DNA of 64,000 nucleotides from contig NZ_JAWMTI010000006.1 in NCBI RefSeq assembly GCF_036959255.1, forward strand, positions 248,001-312,000, read 5' to 3'. Numbering within the stretch: position 1 is the first letter of the stretch; the number at the start of each line of letters is the position of its first letter. A model generated the notes under the pieces. That model ran no database searches, was not told the origin of the DNA, and worked only from the letters and a program-made list of their open reading frames with translations. Made by a program: the position numbers and the translations under genes. The stretch is from Olivibacter sp036959255. Lineage in GTDB: Bacteria; Bacteroidota; Bacteroidia; Sphingobacteriales; Sphingobacteriaceae. This document shows positions 1 to 8,514 of this stretch, piece after piece.

Positions 1-1105
1 TAGACAATCTAGGGTACATCCAGCGCGATCGCATATAGTTGCTGAATAAACCCCGGCCCCGCGCTTCTAAAAGGATACCAAAATTGGTGGTATAAGTAAA
101 ATATTGATAAAATCGTTTGTCATCACTTTCAATTGGTGGCAGAATAATGCTGTTATCAACCGGATAATAATTAGGTGTACGCTGGTTTTTATCAGCCAGA
201 TAAGGAACCTTTATATCCACAGGTACATAAGAGGCCGTGCCGTAAGGTCGTTCCAACACATCTACCAACGCATTGTAGTACCCGCCAACGGTGGTTGTGA
301 TCGTAAAATCTTTCAAAAAACCGCTATCAGCGTAATTTAATACGCTATTCCAATGCTCGGCACCTAAAGATTCTGCCTCTGCCTGATCTCTGGCAACCGA
401 CGATAGTATGCGGGCGGCCATCGAATTGACCAATAAGGTAAGGTCTTCTCGAGAGATAGTAACACCCGTAAGAAAATCGAACTTCAGATTCGGCGTCTGC
501 GCTATTAGTTGCAAGGTTTTATCGAGATGTCCTATCCCATTCGCAATCAAATCTTTGTACGAGTGTGAAAATTCCCTCACATTGAGCGACACTTCATCGA
601 CTATTAGCCCCCGATCAAAAATCACTCCGAGGTATCCCTGTGCAACCCCTTTAGCATAATATGCACCGATCAGGCAATCCGCCGTTCGATCTGCTCCCGC
701 ATCATCGTAAATGGTAATCTGTTGGTTTTCTATCAAATCGACAACCTTCGTTGCATCTAAATTGGCCTGGTAGAAGTTGGAATAAATATCCCGAACAGCG
801 GCATTTCCACGATATGCGGCGTTATTATTCAGTCTTAACCTGGGTTCATTAGCAAAATCCCACCAAGATTGGCTCCCGTTCGTGTTGGTAGATTGATCGG
901 CCCATATACTGAAATGGGATCCCCCTGCATTACTGGTCGATGTCTCGAATACGGTTTGCACGCTGCTTGTGGTCAGTACATAACCCAGACTTTTTATTTT
1001 TTGAACAGCTTCTTCATTCGTCAATGTCGACGGATCATCAAAGTCGATCGACTCACAAGCGGTCAACGTCAAAAAAAGGCTCACATAGTAGAATATCTTT
1101 TTCAT
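1..1105 (-). CDS. SusD/RagB-like outer-membrane lipoprotein (3' end outside window)
   Basis: The reading frame is open from an ATG at 1105 to the left edge, giving 368 residues with no stop, so the C-terminus lies outside the window. The N-terminus is a lipoprotein signal (MKKIFYYVSLFLTLTAC), with the acylated Cys at about residue 17. The body has SusD-like features: an N-terminal TPR-like helical region and a late NSIILPPI segment. SusD proteins form the surface lid of a SusC TonB-dependent transporter and capture its ligand. It lies 112 bases downstream of a SusC gene and is its natural partner, third in a TlpA-SusC-SusD operon. It resembles the mucin-type or SusD-like_2 branch rather than the RagB type, but the ligand cannot be told. 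Confidence 0.85.
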   Translation of the reverse strand, partial: MKKIFYYVSLFLTLTACESIDFDDPSTLTNEEAVQKIKSLGYVLTTSSVQTVFETSTSNAGGSHFSIWADQSTNTNGSQSWWDFANEPRLRLNNNAAYRGNAAVRDIYSNFYQANLDATKVVDLIENQQITIYDDAGADRTADCLIGAYYAKGVAQGYLGVIFDRGLIVDEVSLNVREFSHSYKDLIANGIGHLDKTLQLIAQTPNLKFDFLTGVTISREDLTLLVNSMAARILSSVARDQAEAESLGAEHWNSVLNYADSGFLKDFTITTTVGGYYNALVDVLERPYGTASYVPVDIKVPYLADKNQRTPNYYPVDNSIILPPIESDDKRFYQYFTYTTNFGILLEARGRGLFSNYMRSRWMYPRLS

Positions 1106-1217
1106 TAGAATAATTATTTTTAATGGCAATGAAGCTTGCCTGCCTACTGCAGGCCGGCATAAATAACCGATGGTTCTTTTCTTTACAGCAATTTATGCAG
1201 GTTTCATCTTCAGATCT

Positions 1218-4200
1218 TTAAAAGTTCAAGGTTAATTTTCCGGAAACAACCCGATATGAAGGGTAATTAAATCCATCTTGACCAATACCATCCACATTTA
1301 CCCCTTCATAATTTGTCCAAATAAATAAGTTGCGCCCTACCAGTGAGAAACTTGCATTTTGCAGAATTTTGGAGAGTCCCAGTTGTTTCGTTGGGATTTT
1401 ATACGACAGCGATAGTTCTCTCAATGCCACATAAGTTGTACTTTCAATCCAATAGTCGGTTACTTGTGAAGCATTGAATACCTGCGTTGTGAAATTCAAA
1501 GGCTTACCCGCTTGTGCTGACAGTTCCGAGAATCGTGACCGATATACATAAGTTAAATATTGTGCCGTTTCATTAAACTTCTCTCCACCCTGTTGCCAAT
1601 CCAGAACAGCGTACAAAGAAAATGGCCCATACGTAAACACATTACTGAATCCGACAAGAAAGTCGGGATTCGCTTCTCCTATAATCTTTGCATTGCCTGT
1701 AGCCGCGTTCACATAAAACACGGGTGATTCATTGGCCGTTCCATAAGCAGCCTTTTCTACTACGACTCCAAACTCGTTAACCATATAATCACTTATTCTT
1801 TTTGATCCGTCACCTGCGTTGGTTACAAAACCTTCACTATTCGTTTCCAATTGACCAAGGTCTGAATGGATACTATAGCCATAAATGGCGGTCGTGCTTG
1901 CCCCTACAGATTTTCTGTATCCATTCTGTGTAAACTCGGGCACATCGCCCAGGGAAGTTATCTTGCTCCTTACCCGGCTGAATGTCAATCCCGGAGTCCA
2001 GCTGAATTTCGGCCTATCCACCACTTTTCCATTCAATTCAAGTTCTATAGAATTGGATTTAACAGCGCCCAAATTATCATAAATATTAGCCGATCCGGAG
2101 ATCGGAGCGAAAGCAGGAACGGAAATAAAATCATTCATACTGTTCGAAAAAGCATAATTGAACTGTACATTCAACCTGTTCCATAAAACACCATCAAATC
2201 CGATCTCCGTCTCTTCGGTAATGGCGCGTTTCAGATCGGTATTATCATTCTGTGTATACGACACGCCTCCGGCATTTGAAATAGTCACCCGACTATCTTT
2301 CGCGCCAAAAGGCGGTAGACTTCCCGCTTTACCATAGGCTATTCGTAATTTCAACTCGGTCAACGGACGCAAGGATAAATCCTCGGTCAGTCTGTACGCA
2401 GCAGAAATACGCGGGAAAAAAGCGGTCCCCACATCCCTACCGAATCGTGAACTTTGATCAAGACGACCAAGTGCATCCACAAAAAATTTATCTGCCCATC
2501 CGAATTTAGCATTGAGGAAATAACCATGATTTACGGTTTTCTCCCAAGAAGAAGAAAGGACACGTGTGCTAGGTTCCGTAACACCTAGATTTTTCACAGG
2601 TGCCGTTAAGTTACGTCCCGACCCATTAAATCCCGTTTCGGACGAAGCCTCATATACATATTTGGCCGTTAGCCCCCAATCTATCCGCCCAATGCTTCTA
2701 TTATAGTTGAGTTGCACTTGCCCATTTTGCGTCCGACCTCGTAAGGTAGACAAGGCGTAGTTTCCATTATTCAACTCCACATCCGGTGTAATCGTTTGGT
2801 ATCCTATTGGATAATACTCTTCCGTGTTATACTGTTTTGTTTGTAAAGACACAGCGCCCTCAGCACTGAAATATTCGTTAATGGCGTATTTCAGCTTAGC
2901 CCCCAGCAACAAATTTTCGGTGATATAATTATACTCCTGATTACTAAGCCGATAGAAAGGATTTGTCCACTGCTGTCCTGATAGTTCGCTACCCTTTGGA
3001 AGATACACATATTTTCCCTCACTATCCTTCTCCGAGAGGTTGATGTGCGGCTCCACCAGCAGCGTAGAATAAAGCAAGCCCGCTGAACGGGTAGACACGG
3101 CCTCTGAAGGCGTATCGAAATAGCCATATTGAGCCGTCAACTCTGTGCTGATTTTCGAAGAAGGGCGATAACCAACATTTAGCAACAGGTTCTGCCTTTT
3201 ATCGGCGCCTACAACTGGAGATACACCCCCTCGATGTTGATTTTGTGCCGACACATACAGATTATATTTCTCGCCACTTGTTGCCAGCGATGCAGAATTG
3301 GTGTAGTAAGTCGTTTTGCCCAGCAAATTTTCAGTGTTATCGTAAAAATCTTTATAAGGATGTAAATTTACCGAATATCCATTATCCTGATAGTCAATAA
3401 CACGAGCGCCGTCCACTAACAAAAACGAACCATCCGGGTTGACCTTGAAATGATGTTTGTTCGTTGTTGGAGGCAATAGCAACATATCGGAGAACCCTAC
3501 TTCATTATCTACCCTGATAGTAAGCCTGCTTTTATCCCGGCCATTTTTGGTCAGCACCTGAATGATCCCTCCTTCTCCTCTTGTTCCATACAGGGCAGAA
3601 GCTGCAGCCCCTTTCACAACCTCAATCGATTCAATATCATTCGGATTCAGATCGGCCAGACTTAAACCGGTGACGAATCCATCAACAACAATCAGCGGTG
3701 CGACGTTACCCCCGACCGATTTGGCCCCCCTTAAATACACAGAAGCACCGGCATTTCCTCCGGATTGATCAACACGCAAACCAGCAACTTTACCACGCAA
3801 CGAGGTGGAGGCATCTAATGCCGGTACGGTGTTAATTAACCCGCTATCCACTTTTGTCAATGCAAAAGACAACTTTTTTCGGCTCACACCTTGCGAAACA
3901 CCCGTCACCACCACTTCATCCAACAGCTTGTCCAACGGCTCCAATTCAATGGTTATCGGACTGGTTGTGGCAACAAGCGTCTTAGGCTCGTAACTTAAAT
4001 GGGATAGGATTAGTGTAAAAGGCAGCTTTTGGCCTGTTATGAATTGAAAATCGCCATTTTGATCCGTCTTGACGCTATGCGTCACAGCTGCCAATTGTAT
4101 GGTGACACCTTCAATGGGTTCTTTGGTAACCGCATCGATTACCTGTCCGACCAGTGATGCATTAACGATCGGTTGAGGTTTTACCTGAGCAAAGCTTGAT

Positions 4201-4259
4201 CCTACCCAAGAAAAGAGCAATAGGTAGACAGAACACTTTCGTATTCCAAAATTTTTCAT
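1218..4259 (-). CDS. SusC/RagA-family TonB-dependent outer-membrane transporter
   Basis: The protein has 1013 residues, normal for SusC. A signal peptide (about residues 1-25, ending SSFAQ) is followed by a carboxypeptidase-regulatory-like domain (about 30-110) with the segment TGQKLPFTLILSHLSYEPK. A TonB plug follows (VVVTGVSQG... VDGFVTG... NPNDIESIEVVKGAAASALYG), then a 22-strand-type barrel ending in a C-terminal aromatic (TLNF). It should import a ligand across the outer membrane with its SusD partner using TonB energy. There is no N-terminal STN domain, so it does not signal to a FecR anti-sigma factor. The plug reads VTGVSQGVSRKKLSFALTKV rather than the usual VVVGYGTQ form, a distinct SusC branch. 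Its 149-base leader holds a structured element described separately. Confidence 0.93.
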   Translation of the reverse strand: MKNFGIRKCSVYLLLFSWVGSSFAQVKPQPIVNASLVGQVIDAVTKEPIEGVTIQLAAVTHSVKTDQNGDFQFITGQKLPFTLILSHLSYEPKTLVATTSPITIELEPLDKLLDEVVVTGVSQGVSRKKLSFALTKVDSGLINTVPALDASTSLRGKVAGLRVDQSGGNAGASVYLRGAKSVGGNVAPLIVVDGFVTGLSLADLNPNDIESIEVVKGAAASALYGTRGEGGIIQVLTKNGRDKSRLTIRVDNEVGFSDMLLLPPTTNKHHFKVNPDGSFLLVDGARVIDYQDNGYSVNLHPYKDFYDNTENLLGKTTYYTNSASLATSGEKYNLYVSAQNQHRGGVSPVVGADKRQNLLLNVGYRPSSKISTELTAQYGYFDTPSEAVSTRSAGLLYSTLLVEPHINLSEKDSEGKYVYLPKGSELSGQQWTNPFYRLSNQEYNYITENLLLGAKLKYAINEYFSAEGAVSLQTKQYNTEEYYPIGYQTITPDVELNNGNYALSTLRGRTQNGQVQLNYNRSIGRIDWGLTAKYVYEASSETGFNGSGRNLTAPVKNLGVTEPSTRVLSSSWEKTVNHGYFLNAKFGWADKFFVDALGRLDQSSRFGRDVGTAFFPRISAAYRLTEDLSLRPLTELKLRIAYGKAGSLPPFGAKDSRVTISNAGGVSYTQNDNTDLKRAITEETEIGFDGVLWNRLNVQFNYAFSNSMNDFISVPAFAPISGSANIYDNLGAVKSNSIELELNGKVVDRPKFSWTPGLTFSRVRSKITSLGDVPEFTQNGYRKSVGASTTAIYGYSIHSDLGQLETNSEGFVTNAGDGSKRISDYMVNEFGVVVEKAAYGTANESPVFYVNAATGNAKIIGEANPDFLVGFSNVFTYGPFSLYAVLDWQQGGEKFNETAQYLTYVYRSRFSELSAQAGKPLNFTTQVFNASQVTDYWIESTTYVALRELSLSYKIPTKQLGLSKILQNASFSLVGRNLFIWTNYEGVNVDGIGQDGFNYPSYRVVSGKLTLNF

Positions 4260-4276
4260 AATTTCAAATTAGTTAA

Positions 4277-4358
4277 CAGTGAATATTTACAAGTGCCAAC
4301 GCCAATTGATTACTTGCATGTTTACTGAGCAAGGGGGAAAGTACCGCTTTCCCCTTGC
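4277..4358 (-). promoter_or_regulatory. Structured SusC leader, copy 1
   Basis: Between TlpA and SusC the sequence folds into an outer helix (4277-4283 with 4321-4327, one mismatch) and an inner 5-bp stem (4290-4294 with 4312-4316) closing a loop that contains CCAACGCCAATTGAT (plus-strand reading, 4296-4310). A second strong hairpin lies at 4329-4358 (GCAAGGGGGAAAG against CTTTCCCCTTGC, one bulge). The same 15-base loop occurs in the leader of the SusC at 14933 with different stem bases. No U-run follows on the minus strand, so it does not look like a simple terminator. Confidence 0.55.
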
Positions 4359-4408
4359 TTTCTACTTATAGACGGAAAGCCGGCCTAAAAGTGAGTTGAT
4401 AAAACGAC

Positions 4409-5407
4409 TCACTTTTCGTAAATTGCTTTCAAGGTTGCTTCCAGCTCGTCACCCTTGATATTACGCGCAACGATAACGCCGCTTGGGTCAATCAATAAAT
4501 TGCTGGGAATAAAACGTACACCATAAAGTGCCGCCGCCTCTGTATCCCAGAAAGCCAGATCAGAAGCCTGGGCCCATTCGAGTTGATCATCTTCTATTGC
4601 TTTCAGCCAATTCTCTTTTTTCTTATCCAACGAAACACCGAAAACCGAGAATCCTTTATCTCGATACTTCCGGTAAAGTGCTACAATATTGGGATTTTCT
4701 TTTCTGCAGGGTGGGCACCAGGCAGCCCAAAAATCCAACAGTACATAACCTTTTCCAAGATGATCCGAAAACCTGATCTTATCTCCGTTAGGGTCTGTTG
4801 ATACAAAATCAATTGCCTTATTTCCGGGCAGTACAGCTTCCTGTTTCGCTGCCAGCTCCATCAAAATACGTACGTACTGTGTCTTGTTCAACGAAGGGGA
4901 TAAAAGATTCAGATGCGCCTTTATTTCCGCGGGTGACAGATCATAAGAATAATTGCGAAACAGCACATAGGCCGATACGATCGAGCCGGGATCCTCTTCT
5001 ATAAATTCCTTTGCCGTGAGGTTCCGTTGCCGCTTACGAAAGCGCTCAAATCGCTCTTGCGCCTGCGAACCCTTTACCTCATAATGGATCCGTCCCTCAC
5101 TGGCATCAACCTTGATTTCGATAGGTTCACTTTCCAGAAAAACCTGCAATGGATATTCATACCCCGCCGGACGAATGCCGTAAAGTTCGGGTAATGGAAC
5201 AGCCGTAGTAAACTTAAAGGCACCATTATTGACAAAGGCCGAATCGATCGTTCGAAAAACTTTATTGTCATACTGTTCCAGGTAGACCTTGCTGATTTCC
5301 GCTCCTTTGATCGTTCCTGAAATTTGAAGGGGCTTTGCGGTCTGCGCCAAACCCTGTAGGCAGACACCCACTGTTAAAACAGCGATCCATATTATTTTTC
5401 TATTCAT
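4409..5407 (-). CDS. TlpA-like thiol-disulfide oxidoreductase with N-terminal DUF4369-like domain
   Basis: The protein has 332 residues. A signal peptide (residues 1-22, ending GLAQT) is followed by a beta-rich DUF4369-like domain (about 25-115), a helical linker, and a thioredoxin/AhpC-TSA fold (about 195-332) with the redox motif WCPPC (Cys231 and Cys234). Such proteins sit in the periplasm and reduce or isomerise disulfides. In Bacteroidota they are often encoded next to SusC/SusD, but their exact substrates are mostly unknown. It is the first gene of a TlpA-SusC-SusD operon. Its promoter region lies about 400 bases upstream and carries the shared 17-bp palindrome, so the leader is long. 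Confidence 0.88.
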   Translation of the reverse strand: MNRKIIWIAVLTVGVCLQGLAQTAKPLQISGTIKGAEISKVYLEQYDNKVFRTIDSAFVNNGAFKFTTAVPLPELYGIRPAGYEYPLQVFLESEPIEIKVDASEGRIHYEVKGSQAQERFERFRKRQRNLTAKEFIEEDPGSIVSAYVLFRNYSYDLSPAEIKAHLNLLSPSLNKTQYVRILMELAAKQEAVLPGNKAIDFVSTDPNGDKIRFSDHLGKGYVLLDFWAAWCPPCRKENPNIVALYRKYRDKGFSVFGVSLDKKKENWLKAIEDDQLEWAQASDLAFWDTEAAALYGVRFIPSNLLIDPSGVIVARNIKGDELEATLKAIYEK

Positions 5408-5914
5408 TATTATATTCTATTAAATTTAAACCAATTCATTTTTATATATCCGAAAACATTAAGCATATAAAATTCAACCGAGAATAACTCCGGACTGAAA
5501 TGTATATCAAGTAGTTCAAAACACATTGTGATGTATATATTTTAAACACCTACCGATACTGTAGCAACCTGTAGTACTTTTTACTTTATGGAAGCGCGTT
5601 TGATAATAGGTTATTCGATTATCCTCGAACATAGAGGAATGGTATCGAACAAAAAAGCAAAGATTTTCAGCTACACATTCGCTGAAATAAGTGTATAAAT
5701 TTATTACCTATACACTCCACGGAAGTTTGGTTGATGGGAATATTCATCGTGTCTTCATTTATTAATTAATCAAATTTCTGATCTTGTCACTAGCGCTAAT
5801 TGATGAAAGATGAGCAAATATAAAATATTTTTAAAAAAATCTACTAAACAAGTAGACTTTTTTTATTTAACGTATTATCTTTGGGAGGGCGCACTAAACA
5901 TGATTTCGCCGGGA
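5408..5914. other. 507-base AT-rich intergenic leader/promoter region
   Basis: No gene is supported here. It holds the putative promoter and operator of the TlpA-SusC-SusD operon at 5815-5856 and a perfect TAnnTTTG box on the plus strand at 5876-5883. The 400 bases between the promoter and the TlpA start are very AT-rich, and I see no strong hairpin in them. Confidence 0.6.
5815..5856 (-). promoter_or_regulatory. Promoter with shared palindromic operator, site A
   Basis: On the minus strand a perfect Bacteroidota -7 box TATATTTG (5822 to 5815) lies 17 bases downstream of the palindrome TCTACTAAACAAGTAGA (5840-5856; arms TCTACT and AGTAGA). The palindrome takes the place of the -33 element. 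Matching pairs occur at 15170-15212 and 29508-29549. It is predicted to drive the operon beginning at 5407. Confidence 0.6.
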
Positions 5915-7324
5915 TTATGGTTTGCTTTTACTTATATAAAACAACGGAACTCCCAGTGACGCTATGATTAAACCGGGCCATGTAAAATTTGGCTTGTAAA
6001 TCATCAGAAGAATACAAAATGCAAGTCCGGTCAAGATGTACACTGCGGGGAGCACAGGATATCCCAAAGCTCTATACGGTCTATGAACATCCGGCTTTTT
6101 GATGCGCAATGCGTAAATCCCTGCGATTGTTAGTACGTAGAAAAACACAGCAATAAACGTAATCATATCTAACAGATCTCCGTACTTTCCGCTAAGGCAA
6201 AGAATAGATGCCATGACACTCTGGAGCCATAGTGCATAAGCGGGAACAGCATGCTTGTTCAAGTTGGCAGATTTTTTGAAAAATAAACCGTCCTGCGCCA
6301 TACTATAATACACCCTTGCTCCCGAGATAATAAGGCCATTGTTACAACCGAAAGTAGATACCATAATAAGGAACGCGATAACACCCGTTCCAATACTACC
6401 AAATATGGCTTCCGCGGCAACGATTCCTACGCGATCTTTCTCGGCCCCTGCAATGTCGTTTAATGGAAGCACCGCAAGAAACATCAGATTTAAGAGTACA
6501 TAGATAGAAGTGACAAGGAGAACACCGATAATCAAGCTTAACCCGATATTTTTTTTAGGATTACGGATTTCACCGGCAACGAACGTTACATTGTTCCATG
6601 CCTCATAACTCATAATGGCGCCGACCAAACCGGCTGCAAGCGCTCCACCCAATGCGGGAATATCGGGATACCATTGAATTTCGCCACTCGCTGTAATTTT
6701 TTTCAGCGTCCAAACTTCCGACCAATTTTGGTTCCATACCTGCTTATCTAAATGAATAAAGCCGAAAATTATCAATCCACCGATACTCAATACTTTCGTT
6801 GCAGTAAAAACGGTCTGCAGTATTTTTCCACCTTTGATTCCCTTGGTATTGATATAAGTCAGCAGCATAATCAATATAATAGCAGCTAATTGTGCAGAAG
6901 AAACCCGGAGGTCACCGATCTGTAGAAGAATAAGATCTTCGCTGAACTGCGGAATAAAATAAGCGAGAAATTTAAAGAAAGATACACCTACAGCGGCGAT
7001 AGTTCCGGTCTGAATGACGGCAAACAGACTCCAACCGTAAACAAAAGCTATAAGTGGATTGAAAGCTTCCTTTAGATAGACATACTGCCCTCCTGCCTTA
7101 GGATACATGGCGCTCAATTCTCCATAGCTCAACGCTGCAACAAGTGTCATAATACCACCAATGAGCCACACGGCAATGAACCAGCCTGCCGAACCCGTGT
7201 TGCGGAAAATGTCGGCTCCTACAATGAAAATACCGGATCCGACCATACTACCCACCACGATCGATATCGCATCGATCAACCGGATTTCCTTCTTCAAGTG
7301 AGTTGACTTAGGTTCTTCTTTCAT
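5915..7324 (-). CDS. APC-family amino acid permease
   Basis: The protein has 469 residues, the usual length for the APC/LAT family of 12-helix amino acid or polyamine transporters. The first helix carries the diagnostic VGSMVGSGIFI motif, followed by alternating hydrophobic segments and GGIMTLVAALSYGELSAMYPKAGGQYVY in helices 2-3, where the LxYxELxxxxPxxGG pattern is conserved. It acts in the inner membrane. It starts 10 bases after the monooxygenase gene and is the last gene of a five-gene operon with SusC, SusD, a secreted amidohydrolase and an SsuD-like enzyme. That suggests it takes up the amine or amino-acid-like product released by the hydrolase. The substrate itself cannot be read from sequence. 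Confidence 0.88.
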   Translation of the reverse strand: MKEEPKSTHLKKEIRLIDAISIVVGSMVGSGIFIVGADIFRNTGSAGWFIAVWLIGGIMTLVAALSYGELSAMYPKAGGQYVYLKEAFNPLIAFVYGWSLFAVIQTGTIAAVGVSFFKFLAYFIPQFSEDLILLQIGDLRVSSAQLAAIILIMLLTYINTKGIKGGKILQTVFTATKVLSIGGLIIFGFIHLDKQVWNQNWSEVWTLKKITASGEIQWYPDIPALGGALAAGLVGAIMSYEAWNNVTFVAGEIRNPKKNIGLSLIIGVLLVTSIYVLLNLMFLAVLPLNDIAGAEKDRVGIVAAEAIFGSIGTGVIAFLIMVSTFGCNNGLIISGARVYYSMAQDGLFFKKSANLNKHAVPAYALWLQSVMASILCLSGKYGDLLDMITFIAVFFYVLTIAGIYALRIKKPDVHRPYRALGYPVLPAVYILTGLAFCILLMIYKPNFTWPGLIIASLGVPLFYISKSKP

Positions 7325-7334
7325 GCGATAGATG

Positions 7335-8501
7335 TTATACTAAAGGTGCATTGGTATAGGGTGTTACGGGAGTTTCCGCCGGTATCCTTCCCTGTTTTTC
7401 AGAAAGTGACACCGTGGGAAGATGCGGCAGAACCAATCTGGAGAAATAGGCTGCCTCTTCCTGCAATGGAAAACCTGAGAAAATGAAGGCCCTAAATCCC
7501 ATATCAATGTATCGGTTCAGCTTATCCAGAATCTGATCCGCGCTTCCAACCAAACCACATCCACAGCCTGAAAACACTTTACCGATCGTAGTCCACAAAA
7601 TATCTTCAACGTAACCATCTTCGTCGGCTTCCTCCCTCAGTTGATCCTGTTTTAATACCCCCAGCGATCGTGAATCCTCACCCCGGCTTCGGATTTCATG
7701 TGCCCGTTTATCATCTAGTTTAGAAACCAGTCTTTTAGCATAAGCGCGCGCTTCTGCCGCTGTCTCCCTAACAATAACATGAATACGCAGACCAAAATCG
7801 ATTTTTCTGCCGTAGCTAGCTGCTCGATCGCTCATCTCCCGAACGGTGGCTGCAAGGCTTTCTTCCCTTTCCGGCCAAGTTAAGAAGACATCGCAATGGC
7901 GTGCACAAATGTCACGCGATCCATCCGACGTACCGCCGAAGTAGAGCAAGGGCCCACCGTTTTGTTGATAAGGTTTTGCAGGATCTGCAGGGAGATCAAG
8001 GTTATATAAATCACCTTTGAATGTAATTCGATCCTGCGTCCAGGCTTGCTTCAAAATCTCAATGTTTTCAGCACAGCGTTTGTAGCGTAGTGCCGGATCC
8101 TCCCGTAATCCAGGAAGATCTGAGTTAATAATATTAATCGCAAACCGCCCTTTTAATAAATGATCAATGTTTGCTAGCATGCGCGCCAATGTCGGTGGAT
8201 GGATTTCGCCTGTACGTATGGCAGCCAGCAGTTTGATTTTTTTTGTAAGTGGGGCTATACTTGCTGCGAAAGAGATGGCCTCTTGTCCCACAGTATAGGC
8301 AGTTGGTAATAGAATATTACTGAATCCGAGCGCCTCCGCCTGCAGCGCTATTTCCTTACAGTGCACGAAGTTACTACGACGATCACCATCCAATACCCCT
8401 AAATAAGCGGTATCGCCTCCAATGATATCATCAAACCAGCCTATTTCCGCCACACGTTCTTCCGTACGAATTATCGGGTGAATATGTTGTTTTTCTGTCA
8501 T
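7335..8501 (-). CDS. LLM-class flavin-dependent monooxygenase, SsuD/alkanesulfonate monooxygenase-like
   Basis: This is a TIM-barrel flavin monooxygenase of 388 residues, close to SsuD length. Features shared with SsuD are an AYLG segment near the N-terminus, NIINS after the phosphate-binding region, PLLYFGGTSDGSRDICARHCDVFLTWPE, the stretch FGLRIHVIVRETAAEARAYAKRL, and a C-terminal FIFSGFPLQEEA. SsuD uses FMNH2 and oxygen to cleave C-S bonds of alkanesulfonates to aldehyde and sulfite. The ATG at 8501 is chosen over an in-frame TTG at 8507. It lies 13 bases after the amidohydrolase and 10 before the permease. No SsuE-type flavin reductase or SsuABC transporter is in the operon, so reduced flavin must come from elsewhere. 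Other C-S-cleaving members (MsuD- or SfnG-like) remain possible. Confidence 0.82.
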   Translation of the reverse strand: MTEKQHIHPIIRTEERVAEIGWFDDIIGGDTAYLGVLDGDRRSNFVHCKEIALQAEALGFSNILLPTAYTVGQEAISFAASIAPLTKKIKLLAAIRTGEIHPPTLARMLANIDHLLKGRFAINIINSDLPGLREDPALRYKRCAENIEILKQAWTQDRITFKGDLYNLDLPADPAKPYQQNGGPLLYFGGTSDGSRDICARHCDVFLTWPEREESLAATVREMSDRAASYGRKIDFGLRIHVIVRETAAEARAYAKRLVSKLDDKRAHEIRSRGEDSRSLGVLKQDQLREEADEDGYVEDILWTTIGKVFSGCGCGLVGSADQILDKLNRYIDMGFRAFIFSGFPLQEEAAYFSRLVLPHLPTVSLSEKQGRIPAETPVTPYTNAPLV

Positions 8502-8514
8502 GTTCAAACACTAT

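Noticed and set aside
1218..4259. SusC with ECF/FecR trans-envelope signalling
   Set aside because: None of the SusC proteins has an STN domain, and no FecR-like gene is in the window; the sigma factor at 35130 is with an esterase.
5840..5856. Fur box interpretation of the shared palindrome
   Set aside because: The sites lack the GATAAT hexamer pattern of Fur boxes, and the operons carry no iron-uptake or heme genes.
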